Positions 54,545 to 62,936 of a DNA stretch of 64,000 nt are shown here, one piece after another. The position numbers and the translations under genes are program-made. This DNA is from Desulfocurvus vexinensis DSM 17965. Lineage in GTDB: Bacteria; Desulfobacterota; Desulfovibrionia; Desulfovibrionales; Desulfovibrionaceae. The first letter of the stretch is position 1. Every line of letters begins with the position of its first letter. The notes under the pieces are model-generated. The model had not been told where the DNA came from. It ran no database searches and worked only from the letters and a program-made list of their open reading frames with translations. The stretch covers positions 69,614 to 133,613 of the forward strand of contig NZ_KI912583.1 of the NCBI RefSeq assembly GCF_000519125.1, in the 5' to 3' direction.

Positions 54545-57181
54545 CTAGGGCGCGACGGTCAGCACATAGGCGCGCTCCCAGACCAGCCAGTCGCGGGCCA
54601 GGGCTTGCAGGTCGGCAGGGCTGACCAGGGCGGCCCGGGCCACGCCCTGGCGGTCGTGGTCCGCCGGGAAGCCGCGCGCCAGCAGCCCGGCGGCCTCGGC
54701 GCTGCGGGCCGACAGGCTCTGGTGGTCGCGGTGGTAGTCCCCGGCGATGAGGCTGGCGGCGCGGGCCACCTCGGCCTGGGCCAGGGGCGTCTCGCGCAGG
54801 CCGGTCACGGCCTGGCGGAAGCCTTCCAGGGCCTGGGCGGTCTTGTCGGGCGAGGTGCCGATGTAGAAGGCCAGAAAACCCGTTTCCGGCGCCTGCCAAA
54901 GCAGGGCGGTGACGGAGTAGCCCAGGCCCTGGCGGTCGCGCAGCTCGCGGAACAGCAGCCCACCCTGCCCGGCCAGGGCCTGGCGCAGCACGTCCAGCCC
55001 CACGCTGTCGTCCGAGCGCAGCCCCGGCACGGGGAAGGCCACCACGATGTGCGACTGGTTGCGGTCGGCCAGGGTCAGGGCCCGGGAGCGCTCCTTGCCC
55101 CAGGCAGGCACGGGGAAGGCGAAGGGCTCGGCGGGCGGCCCGGCGGCCAGCTCGCGGGCCAGGGCCGTGACGGCCCCGGGGTCAAAGTCGCCGCACACGG
55201 CCATGGTCCACGGCTGGCGGCGCTGGCGCTCCCAGAACTCGCGCACCTGGGCCGGGCCCAGGCCCGCCACGCCGTCCACGGTACCCTCGTGCAGGTGGGC
55301 GTAGCCGGTGTCGGCGAAGACCATGGGGAACAGGTGGCGGAAGGCCAGGCCCGTGGGCTCGTCCTCGCGGCTGCGGATGGCGGCCTGCTGCTCGGTGACG
55401 ACGCGGGCGACTTCCTCGGGGGCGAAGGCCGGGGCGGCCAGGGTCTGCCCCAGCAGGGGCAGCACCTCGGGGGCGAAGCGCGAGGGGAAGCGCGCGCTGA
55501 CGGTGAACATGTCGCGGGTGGCCCGGGCGCCGATGGACGCGGCGCGGTCGGCCAGGAAATCGCGGAACTCGGTGGCCGACATCCCGGCGGTGCCCCGGGT
55601 CAGGGTTCGGGCCGCAAGCTCGGCCAGCCCCTGCTCGTCGGGGAACAGCAGCGCGTCGCCGCCGGGGAAGGCCATGGTCACCGAGGCGTAGGGCAGGGTC
55701 GCGTCGGGCAGCAGCACCAGGGTCCGGCCCCCGCCCAGGTCCACGGTCTGCGCCTGCGCGCCCGCGCCGTCGGCGGGTCCGGCCTGGGCCGTGGCCCCGG
55801 CGCCGGGGCCGAAGGCCGCGTCCACGGCCTCGCGCAGCTCGCGTTCCAGGGCCGGGGCGTCGGTCTGGCCGCCCTCGGGCAGCAGGACCACGGCGGCCAG
55901 GGCCTCGCGGGTCAGGGTGGCCCGCGCCAGGGCGCCCAGCTCGGCGGTGCCCACGTGGCGCAGGGCGTGCAGGTAATTGTCCTCGGCGCGCATGCCGTTC
56001 TCGAAAAACTGGAAGTAGCCGATCTTGGAGGCCAGCCCGCCCAGGGTCTCCTTGGAGGAATAGAGGTCGTCCTCGATGTTCAGCCGGGCGCGGCCCAGCT
56101 CGCGGTCGGTGAAGGACGCGGGGTCCAGCCCGGCCAGGTCGGCGGCCAGCGCGCTCCAGAAGGCGGGCAGCTTGTCGCGGTCCAGCTCGGCGCTGATGGT
56201 GAACAGGCCCGTGCCCTCCAGGCCCATGGCATAGGCCGAAATGGAGTCCACAAGGCCCAGCTCGTACTGGTACTTGCGGTACAGGCGCGAGGAGCGGTCG
56301 CCGCCCAGCACCTGGGCCAGCAGGTCCAGCCCCGGGGCCTGGGCCGAGCCCAGGGCCGGGGCCGGGAAGGCCACGGAAAGATAGACCTTGTTCCACGGCC
56401 CGGCCTGCACGGCCACGCGCGGCGCCTCGAAGCGCGGCGCGGGCAGCGGCCCGCGCGGGGCCACCGGGGCGGTGTTCTTCAGGTCGCCGAACTGCGCGCG
56501 CACCAGCTCCAGGGCCCGCTCCGGGTCCACGTCGCCCACCACCACGGCCAGCATGGACTGCGGCTGGTAGAACCGGGCGATGTAGTCCAGGATATCCTGG
56601 CGGGTGAAGGCCGACACGGTCTCGCGCAGGCCGATGATGGGCCGCTCGTAGGGCGTGCCGCCCCACAGCAGCGGTTGCAGGGCCTGGAAGCGGCGGCTGC
56701 CGGGGGTGTCCTCGCCGCGCTCCAGCTCCGCGAGCACGACCTGCTTTTCGCGCTCCAGCTCTTCGGGGTCCAGGGCCGCGCCGAAGATCATGTCGCGCAG
56801 CACGTCCAGGCCCAGCTCCAAGCGCTCGGCGGGCAGGTCGATGATGTAGACGGTGTAGTCGAAGCTGGTGGCGGCATTCAGGTAGCCGCCCGCGCCCTCG
56901 ATCTCCTCGGCCACCTGCCCCGGGGCGCGGCGCGCGGTGCCCTTGAAGACCATATGCTCCAGCAGGTGGCTGATGCCCGCCTGGGCCGGGGTTTCGTAGG
57001 CCGCCCCCGCGCGCACGTACAGGCGCAGCGAAACCAGGGGGAAGCGCGTGTCGGGCTGCACCAGCACGTCCAGGCCGTTTTCCAGGCGCGTGAGCACCGG
57101 GGGGGCGTCCCCGGCGTGGGCCAGGCTAACCCCGGCGGCCACGAGCAGGGCTCCCGCCAGGGCGATGATCCGTTTCAGCAT
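54545..57181 (-). CDS. Secreted double-domain M16 zinc peptidase
   Basis: 878 aa. A signal peptide (LAGALLVAAGVSLAHA) is cleaved before GDAPPVLTRLENG. The active first half has the inverted zinc motif HLLEHMVFKGT (HxxEH) near residue 72 and a distal Glu in LAELERGEDTPG. The second half is an inactive M16 fold (SVTMAFPGGDALLFPDEQG) separated by an Ala/Gly linker near 470-490. It probably degrades peptides in the periplasm, like pitrilysin or PqqL-type enzymes. The start at 57181 begins the signal peptide. Confidence 0.9.
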   Translation of the reverse strand: MLKRIIALAGALLVAAGVSLAHAGDAPPVLTRLENGLDVLVQPDTRFPLVSLRLYVRAGAAYETPAQAGISHLLEHMVFKGTARRAPGQVAEEIEGAGGYLNAATSFDYTVYIIDLPAERLELGLDVLRDMIFGAALDPEELEREKQVVLAELERGEDTPGSRRFQALQPLLWGGTPYERPIIGLRETVSAFTRQDILDYIARFYQPQSMLAVVVGDVDPERALELVRAQFGDLKNTAPVAPRGPLPAPRFEAPRVAVQAGPWNKVYLSVAFPAPALGSAQAPGLDLLAQVLGGDRSSRLYRKYQYELGLVDSISAYAMGLEGTGLFTISAELDRDKLPAFWSALAADLAGLDPASFTDRELGRARLNIEDDLYSSKETLGGLASKIGYFQFFENGMRAEDNYLHALRHVGTAELGALARATLTREALAAVVLLPEGGQTDAPALERELREAVDAAFGPGAGATAQAGPADGAGAQAQTVDLGGGRTLVLLPDATLPYASVTMAFPGGDALLFPDEQGLAELAARTLTRGTAGMSATEFRDFLADRAASIGARATRDMFTVSARFPSRFAPEVLPLLGQTLAAPAFAPEEVARVVTEQQAAIRSREDEPTGLAFRHLFPMVFADTGYAHLHEGTVDGVAGLGPAQVREFWERQRRQPWTMAVCGDFDPGAVTALARELAAGPPAEPFAFPVPAWGKERSRALTLADRNQSHIVVAFPVPGLRSDDSVGLDVLRQALAGQGGLLFRELRDRQGLGYSVTALLWQAPETGFLAFYIGTSPDKTAQALEGFRQAVTGLRETPLAQAEVARAASLIAGDYHRDHQSLSARSAEAAGLLARGFPADHDRQGVARAALVSPADLQALARDWLVWERAYVLTVAP

Positions 57182-57225
57182 GAGGCACTCCGTGGTCTCC
57201 TTGGTGGTGGCGCGCGCGGCGCGGA

Positions 57226-57254
57226 TGAAAAAAAGCGGGGGCACGCCCCGCTTT
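57226..57254 (-). terminator. Intrinsic terminator of the EamA operon
   Basis: AAAGCGGGG (57232-57240), GCACG, CCCCGCTTT (57246-57254), with seven T on the minus strand at 57226-57232. It follows the stop at 57291. Confidence 0.85.
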
Positions 57255-57290
57255 CCAATCATAGGTTCCGGACGGGATTTGGCAAGCCCG

Positions 57291-57575
57291 CTACTTGGGG
57301 CAGGCCCCGCCGCCCAGGCAGTGGTTCTCGATGAACCGGCCCACCTGGACGCCCAGGTACAGGCACTCCACGCCCTGCATGCACTTTTCGGCGTCCTGGG
57401 CCTCCACATGGGTGGACAGGCTGTGCTCGCCCGCGGCCCCCGTGGTCATGGTCACGATCCAGGCGCCGGACGCCTCGTCCAGCCGCGCGGACAGCTCCAC
57501 GCCATGGCGCCCCAGCTCGGGGTAGAACTCCTTGATGCGCGCCAGCAGCGCGTTTGTGGTCACGGATGTGGTCAT
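57291..57575 (-). CDS. 94-aa hypothetical protein coupled to the EamA gene
   Basis: 94 aa, not recognised. It begins TTSVTTNALLARIKEFYPEL, has GAWIVTMTTGAAGEHSLSTHVEAQDAE in the middle and ends with three clustered cysteines in CMQGVECL and CLGGGACPK, which could hold a metal. ATG overlaps the EamA stop (ATGA) and GGAGG is five bases upstream, so it is certainly cotranslated with the transporter. Confidence 0.75.
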   Translation of the reverse strand: MTTSVTTNALLARIKEFYPELGRHGVELSARLDEASGAWIVTMTTGAAGEHSLSTHVEAQDAEKCMQGVECLYLGVQVGRFIENHCLGGGACPK

Positions 57576-58498
57576 GGCTTCCTCCCGCTGTTGCGGCCCT
57601 GGCCCCGGACGGGTCCGAGGGCCGGTTTGGGAACAAGCATACCACAGCCGCGCGGGCGCCGCAAACCGCCGGGCGGCATTGCCCCGGCCACGGCGCGCAG
57701 GGTCACGGCGCACAGCACCACCGCCCCGCCCGCCAGGGCCCACGGCCCGGGCAGCTCGCCCACGCCCAGGGCCACCCACAGCGGGTTGAGCACCGGCTCC
57801 AGGGTCATGATCAGGATGGCCGTCAGGGCGGGCAGGCGGCGGATGCACCAGACGTAGAGCAACAGCGACAGCCCCTGCTGGACCACGCCCAGATAGACCA
57901 GCCCCAGGGCCCCGCCCGCGCCGGGCAGGCCCTGGGCCAGGAAAGGCAGGCCCACCGCCGCCGCGATGGCGTGGCCCAGGACCACCGAGCCCACGGGGGA
58001 GGCGTCCTTCTGGGCGCGCATGCACAGGGTGAAGGCCGCGTAGCACAGGCCCGTGCCCACGGCGATGACGTTGCCCCACAGCCCCGTGGGCGAGAGCCGG
58101 TCGAGGAAGAAGAGCACCATGCCGCCCAAGGCGGCGGCCAGCAGGGCCCAGTCGGCCTTGCGGGTGGGCTCGCCCAGCAGGGCCGGGGCCAGCAGGGCCA
58201 CATACAGCGGCGCGGTGTAGGCCAGCAGGATGGCGTTGGCCGCCGTGGTCAGCTTGGTGGCCACCACGTTGGTGACGAGCAGCCCCGCGTAGCCCAGGGC
58301 CGCGCCCAGGCCCGCCGGGGTCAGGGCCGGGCGGGCCGCCCCGCGCAGCAGCACGAGCAGCGTCAGCGCCGACAGGGCGCTGCGCACGCCGGTGATGGCC
58401 ATGGGGTGCAGGTCGATGGCCTTGACGGCCAGCCCGCCGGAACTCCACAGCAGGGCGGTCAGCGCCAGCAGCGCCGCCGCGCGGGAACTCTGCGCCAC
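57572..58498 (-). CDS. EamA/DMT-family metabolite exporter
   Basis: 308 aa with about ten membrane helices in two EamA repeats: LLALTALLWSSGGLAVKAI and LCYAAFTLCMRAQK start the two halves, and ILIMTLEPVLNPLWVAL is the usual C-terminal signature. It exports an amino acid or other small metabolite; the substrate is unknown. The start is GTG at 58498 with AAGGGGG six bases upstream, preferred over an upstream ATG at 58558. A 30-residue hydrophilic tail overlaps the next gene. Confidence 0.85.
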   Translation of the reverse strand: MAQSSRAAALLALTALLWSSGGLAVKAIDLHPMAITGVRSALSALTLLVLLRGAARPALTPAGLGAALGYAGLLVTNVVATKLTTAANAILLAYTAPLYVALLAPALLGEPTRKADWALLAAALGGMVLFFLDRLSPTGLWGNVIAVGTGLCYAAFTLCMRAQKDASPVGSVVLGHAIAAAVGLPFLAQGLPGAGGALGLVYLGVVQQGLSLLLYVWCIRRLPALTAILIMTLEPVLNPLWVALGVGELPGPWALAGGAVVLCAVTLRAVAGAMPPGGLRRPRGCGMLVPKPALGPVRGQGRNSGRKP

Positions 58499-58614
58499 GG
58501 CGCCCCCTTCGATGCCCAAGAATGCGGCAGGGATAGCGCGAGTACGCGCCCGGCGCAAGGGCCGCGCGCGGGCCCGGCAGGCGGCGGGGAATCAGGGGCG
58601 GCGCGGGCGCGGCG

Positions 58615-61326
58615 TCAGCAGGGCGCGTCCGGCTCCGGGGCGTGCATCCACTGGCGGGTCTTGCACAGGTCGAAGCGGTCGGGCCGCAACCCAGGGTTGA
58701 CCAGCTCCACCAGCCGCAGGGGGCTCACGTAGCCGGTGCTCCAATCCAGGCGCAGGGCCACTCCGCCCTCGCGGGGCCAGGCCCCGGCCAGAAAGGGCCG
58801 CACGTCGGTGGTGCGCGGGCCCTTCTTGGTCTCGCGGGCCCAGGGCAGCTCGGCCAGGGCCAGGGCCGCGGCCCACTGGGCCTGGCGCGCGGCCACCTCG
58901 GCGGCGTCGCCCTCCCAGGTCAGCAGGAAGTCCTCGGCCACGGCCTGCTGCGTCTTGCGGCCCAGGTCCAGGGTTTCGATGCACAGCAGGTCCATGCCCC
59001 GGGGCAGGTGCGGCGTCAGGCGCAGGGCAAGCTCCTCGGGGCCCATCTCGCGGCGCAGGAACACGTCGAACCACTCGCGGCGGCTCTGCACGCCCACGGG
59101 CAGCGCGCGCCCGAAGGACAGCCGCGCCAGGGGGTGGAACCCGGCGGAGAAGCTCACGGGCACCCCGGCCCGGCGCAGCACGCGCTCGATGAGCCGTTGC
59201 AGCTCGATCTGGCTGATGAAGCGCATCTCGGCCAGCCGGGTGTGCCAGACGCGGTAGTGCGCGACCTTGTGGGCCAGCTCGCCGATGTCCGGCGGGCGCG
59301 GGCGGGCGCCCTTGGCCTGCCCGGGCCGGGCCTCGGCCTGGGCCTCGGGCCGGGGGCTCTCCGGGGCCGCTTCGGGGGCCGCCGGGGCGGCGCAGGGCGC
59401 GGGCGGGGCCTGGGGCTGCGGGGCGGTCTGGTGGGCGGCGCCGCCCGTGGCGTCGGCCTGGTCGCGCACGGCGTGGACAACGCGGGGCCGGATGTCCTCG
59501 CGCGCCCCCTGGAGCGCCAGCTCCGAGGTCCGGCCCTCGAAGTTGCAGACCCCGCAGTTGCGGCAGGCGTTGTAGCGGCAGTCGTCGGTCAGGCGGGCCT
59601 CCAGGGCCCGGCGGCGCTCGGCGGCCAGGAAACGGCGGTGCACCCCGCTGGACAGATGGTCCCAGGGCAGGGGCTCGTCCTGGGCGCGCTCGCGCAGGAA
59701 GTGCAGCGGGTCCAGCCCGTGCTCGGCCAGGGCTTCGAGCCAGGGCCCCAGGCGCAGGTGGTCGATCCAGCTGGCGAACAGCGCGCCCTTGGCGTAGGCC
59801 GCGCGCACCACCGGGGCCAGCTCGCGCCCGCCGCGCGAGAACACGCCCTCCAGGAAGCTCATCTCCGGCTGGTGCCAGCGCATCTTGATGCGCTTGTGCG
59901 GGGCGAACCCGGCGCGCAGGCGGTCCACCCGCGCGCGGACCTCCTCCATGGTCAGCTGGCGCTCCCACTGGAAGGGCGTGTGCGCCTTGGGCACGAAGGG
60001 CGAAATGGCCGCCGAGACCTGCAAACGCTTGACGTGACGCCCGGCGCAGTCGCGCACCTTCAGGCACAGGTCCACGATGGCGTCCAGGTCCGCGTCGGTT
60101 TCTGTGGGCAGGCCGATCATGAAATAGAGCTTCACGTTCTGCCAGCCGTTGTCGAAGAGCTTGCGCACATGGGCCACCAGGGCCTCTTCGGTCACGCCCT
60201 TGTTGATCACGTCGCGCAGGCGCTGGCTGCCCGCCTCGGGGGCCAGGGTGGCCCCGGTGCGGCGGATGGTGGACATCAGCCCCATGATGCCCTCGCTCAC
60301 CGAGCCCACGCGCAACGACGGCAGCGAGATGGACACCTGGGCCTCGCGGCAGCGGGAAAAACTCGTGGCGAACAGCTCTTCCAGGGCCGAATAGTCGCCC
60401 GTGGACAGGGACAAAAAGGACAGGTCCTCGAAGCCCGTCTCGGCCAGGCCCTTGGCGATGAGCGCGTCCAGGGCCTCGGGGCCGCGCTCGCGGGCCGGGC
60501 GGTAGACCATGCCCGCCTGGCAGAAGCGGCAGCCCCGGGTGCAGCCGCGCGCGATCTCCACGGCCAGCCGGTCGTGCACCGTGTCGGCAAAGGGCACGAT
60601 GTGCCCGGTGGGGAAGGCCGCGCGCCGGGCGTCGGCCAGGTCGGGCACGATGCGCTTTTCCACGCGCGGATAGTCGGCCAGGAGCGGCGCCAGGGGCAGG
60701 CCGCCCCCGGGCGCCTCGGCGAAGAGGGCCGGAACGTAGACCCCCGGCACATGGCGCAGCCGCTCCAGCAGCGCGGCGCGGGGCAGCCCCTCGGCCCGGG
60801 CCCGGGCCACATGCTCCAATATCTCGGGCAACACCTCCTCGCCGTCGCCAAGGACCATCAGGTCCATGAACGTGGCGATGGGCTCGGCGTTGAAGGTGCA
60901 ACCGCCCCCGGCCATGACCAGCGGGTCGTGCGGGCCGCGCGCGGCGGCCTCCAGGGGGATGCCGCCCAGGTCGAGCATATAGAGGATATTGGTGTAGCAC
61001 AGCTCGTGGGTCACGTGGAAGGCGACCACGTCCATGGCCGCCAGGGGCGTGTCCGACTCCAGGGTGCACAGGGGCTCGCCGTGTTCGCGCAGCACGGCGG
61101 CCACCTCCAGGTCGGGCGCGAAAACGCGCTCGGCCCAGAACCGGTGGCGCTCGTTGACGATGCCGTAGAGGATCTTCTGCCCGAGGTAGGACATGCCGAC
61201 CTCGTAGAGGTCCGGAAAGGCCAGGGCCAGGCGCACGTCCACGGCGGACGGGTCCTTGAGCAGCGAGCCCGGCTCGTTGCCGAGGTAGCGGCTGGGGCCG
61301 TTGAACAGGGGCAGAAGCTTTTTCAT
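58615..61326 (-). CDS. B12-binding-like radical SAM protein fused to DUF2344 (TIGR03960 type)
   Basis: 903 aa. The N-terminal 200 residues are a cobalamin-binding-like fold (DVRLALAFPDLYEVGMSYLGQK). The radical SAM cluster is ARGCTRGCRFCQAGMVYRP near residues 255-270. After the barrel a cysteine motif CRYNACRNCGVCNF and an Ala/Pro linker lead to the C-terminal DUF2344 domain (HTRLAEMRFISQIELQRLIERVLRR). Members occur next to ribosomal L21 or RNase E genes in many bacteria, hinting at RNA or ribosome modification; here no such neighbour is present. The activity is unknown. Confidence 0.9.
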   Translation of the reverse strand: MKKLLPLFNGPSRYLGNEPGSLLKDPSAVDVRLALAFPDLYEVGMSYLGQKILYGIVNERHRFWAERVFAPDLEVAAVLREHGEPLCTLESDTPLAAMDVVAFHVTHELCYTNILYMLDLGGIPLEAAARGPHDPLVMAGGGCTFNAEPIATFMDLMVLGDGEEVLPEILEHVARARAEGLPRAALLERLRHVPGVYVPALFAEAPGGGLPLAPLLADYPRVEKRIVPDLADARRAAFPTGHIVPFADTVHDRLAVEIARGCTRGCRFCQAGMVYRPARERGPEALDALIAKGLAETGFEDLSFLSLSTGDYSALEELFATSFSRCREAQVSISLPSLRVGSVSEGIMGLMSTIRRTGATLAPEAGSQRLRDVINKGVTEEALVAHVRKLFDNGWQNVKLYFMIGLPTETDADLDAIVDLCLKVRDCAGRHVKRLQVSAAISPFVPKAHTPFQWERQLTMEEVRARVDRLRAGFAPHKRIKMRWHQPEMSFLEGVFSRGGRELAPVVRAAYAKGALFASWIDHLRLGPWLEALAEHGLDPLHFLRERAQDEPLPWDHLSSGVHRRFLAAERRRALEARLTDDCRYNACRNCGVCNFEGRTSELALQGAREDIRPRVVHAVRDQADATGGAAHQTAPQPQAPPAPCAAPAAPEAAPESPRPEAQAEARPGQAKGARPRPPDIGELAHKVAHYRVWHTRLAEMRFISQIELQRLIERVLRRAGVPVSFSAGFHPLARLSFGRALPVGVQSRREWFDVFLRREMGPEELALRLTPHLPRGMDLLCIETLDLGRKTQQAVAEDFLLTWEGDAAEVAARQAQWAAALALAELPWARETKKGPRTTDVRPFLAGAWPREGGVALRLDWSTGYVSPLRLVELVNPGLRPDRFDLCKTRQWMHAPEPDAPC

Positions 61327-61357
61327 GGGCCCTCGCGCGGGGCGGACGGGTGGCAGA

Positions 61358-61385
61358 CAAAAAAGGGCGGCCAGCGGGCCGCCCT
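61358..61385 (-). terminator. Intrinsic terminator of the gene at 61408
   Basis: AGGGCGGCC (61364-61372), AGCG, GGCCGCCCT (61377-61385), with a run of T on the minus strand beyond 61364. Confidence 0.7.
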
Positions 61386-61407
61386 CCCGAACAAAAGCGG
61401 GGCGCCG

Positions 61408-61785
61408 CTACTTCTTGAGCAGCCGCGACAGGTCGGCCACGCCGCCCTTGGGCGCGCCCTTGGCGCCGCCCAGGCCGCCCAGCCCGCCCAGGCCCCCGGC
61501 GGGGGCGGTCAGGGTCAGGTTGCTGGCGGCCTCCAGGTACTTGGTCTTCAGTTCCTCGGGGAACTTCTTGTACTCGTAGAGCACGTGGGCGTAGGCGATG
61601 ACCGCGTCGATCTCGTTGTCGAAGGGGTAGCCGAAGGGCAGCAGCATCATCTGCACGCCCTGCTGGGTCGGCACGGTCTGGAGCACGGCCACGTCCTCCA
61701 GGCGCTTGCCCTGGTCGTCGTCCTTGTACTTGCCGATGATCATCTCGCCGTTGACCAGCTTCACGAGCCGGATATCGTACGCCAT
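61408..61785 (-). CDS. Hypothetical protein with Sm-like N-terminus
   Basis: 125 aa. The start MAYDIRLVKLVNGEMIIGKYKDDD looks like the first strands of an Sm/LSm beta barrel (VNGEMIIGK), and VQMMLLPFGYPFDNEIDAVI may finish it. A Gly-rich tail GGLGGLGGLGG and a basic end LSRLLKK follow. Possibly an RNA-binding or assembly protein; that is inference. It lies about 40 bp downstream of the TPR gene and may share its operon. Confidence 0.65.
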   Translation of the reverse strand: MAYDIRLVKLVNGEMIIGKYKDDDQGKRLEDVAVLQTVPTQQGVQMMLLPFGYPFDNEIDAVIAYAHVLYEYKKFPEELKTKYLEAASNLTLTAPAGGLGGLGGLGGAKGAPKGGVADLSRLLKK

Positions 61786-61824
61786 GGGACCTGCTCCTTG
61801 GATGCGGTGTGTGGAGAGGGGAAC

Positions 61825-62682
61825 CTAGGAACTCGGGCCCTGGCTGTCAAGGCCGGGCCCGGCCTGGGGGGCCCTGGCGGCCTTGGCGGCGCGGGCCTGC
61901 AGGCGGCGCAGGAACTTCTGGGCGTCCAGCAGGTCGTCCTTGGCCTGCACGGCGGCCCGGGCGTGGGTCTCGGCCTCGGCCCACTGTTTCTTGACGGCCA
62001 GCAGCCGGGCCAGGGCGAAGTGCAGGTTGGGCCCGGCGCCCTTCTTCTCGGCGATTTTTTGCAGCAGGGTCAGGCCCCGGTCGGGGTTGGCCACCTTGTC
62101 GGCGGCGGTGACGACCATCTCGCAGGCCTTGCGGTCGTCGGGGTTCACGCCCAGGGCGCTGCGCAGGTATTCGAAGGATTCCTTGAAGGCCCCGGCGGCC
62201 TGGAGCCGGTCGGCGATGATCAGGAACATGGCGTGCTCGTCCACGTAGCTGTCCACGGCCTCGCGGAAATAGCCCTGGGCCTCGTCGAGCTTGCCCCCCT
62301 GCAGGGCCTTGGTGCCGTGGATGATGGCGTGGTCGATCTTCAGCTTGCGCTCGCGCACGGCGCCCATGCCCTCGCGCCGGGCGTCGGCGTGGATGGCCTT
62401 GATGACCGGCACGAGCTGGGCCAGGACCTTCTTCTCGGCCCCGGGCTGGTAGGTCAGGGGCGCGGCAAGCCGCGAGGCCACGGCCTCCATCTTGCCCAGG
62501 TTCTGGAGATTTTCGCGCAGCAGGCTGGCGATCTTGGCCATGTCCTGGGAATGGATCCTGGTGGTGATGACGATCTTGAGCGCCTCGGCCACGGATACCA
62601 GAGGCCGCAGGCTCTCGCCCTTGAGGAAGGCCGCCTTGGCGCGGCTCAAATGCTGGATCACCGTCTGCACCGGATTGGCCAT
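61825..62682 (-). CDS. TPR-repeat protein
   Basis: 285 aa, all helical. TPR-like units appear at about 108-145 ([29 protein letters not shown]), 150-190 ([24 protein letters not shown]) and 200-250 ([29 protein letters not shown]). The N-terminal 100 residues are helical without repeats. It should be a cytoplasmic protein-binding scaffold; no partner is indicated. The start at 62682 has GGGAGT about 11 bases upstream. Confidence 0.8.
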   Translation of the reverse strand: MANPVQTVIQHLSRAKAAFLKGESLRPLVSVAEALKIVITTRIHSQDMAKIASLLRENLQNLGKMEAVASRLAAPLTYQPGAEKKVLAQLVPVIKAIHADARREGMGAVRERKLKIDHAIIHGTKALQGGKLDEAQGYFREAVDSYVDEHAMFLIIADRLQAAGAFKESFEYLRSALGVNPDDRKACEMVVTAADKVANPDRGLTLLQKIAEKKGAGPNLHFALARLLAVKKQWAEAETHARAAVQAKDDLLDAQKFLRRLQARAAKAARAPQAGPGLDSQGPSS

Positions 62683-62936
62683 GCAGTCCCACTCCCTTGG
62701 TCCGGCCCCTGCGGGGCGCATCGTGGAGCTATACAGGATTCGCGCCGGGGAATAAAGTGCTTTCCCTTTTGCGCGGGCCCGGTTGCGCCGTTGCGCGTCT
62801 TGGCGTATGTGTCATGGGCGGATTCCTGCGGCCCCGGCCCGCAGAATCCCCTCACGACACGCCGGGGCCGTGGGCGCTGGCCCACGCAACGGCGCCCCGC
62901 CTCCGGGCGGCCCGGGCGCCAGCACCCGGAGCCGCC

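Noticed and set aside
53016..54899. Long upstream extension of the sdaA frame on the minus strand
   Set aside because: It overlaps the YheT-type hydrolase gene on the other strand, and the SdaA N-terminus begins at 53015. The extension is compositional.
62750..62790. TAAAGT near 62755 as a sigma-28 promoter for the chemoreceptor
   Set aside because: No GCCGATAA-type -10 follows at the required spacing.
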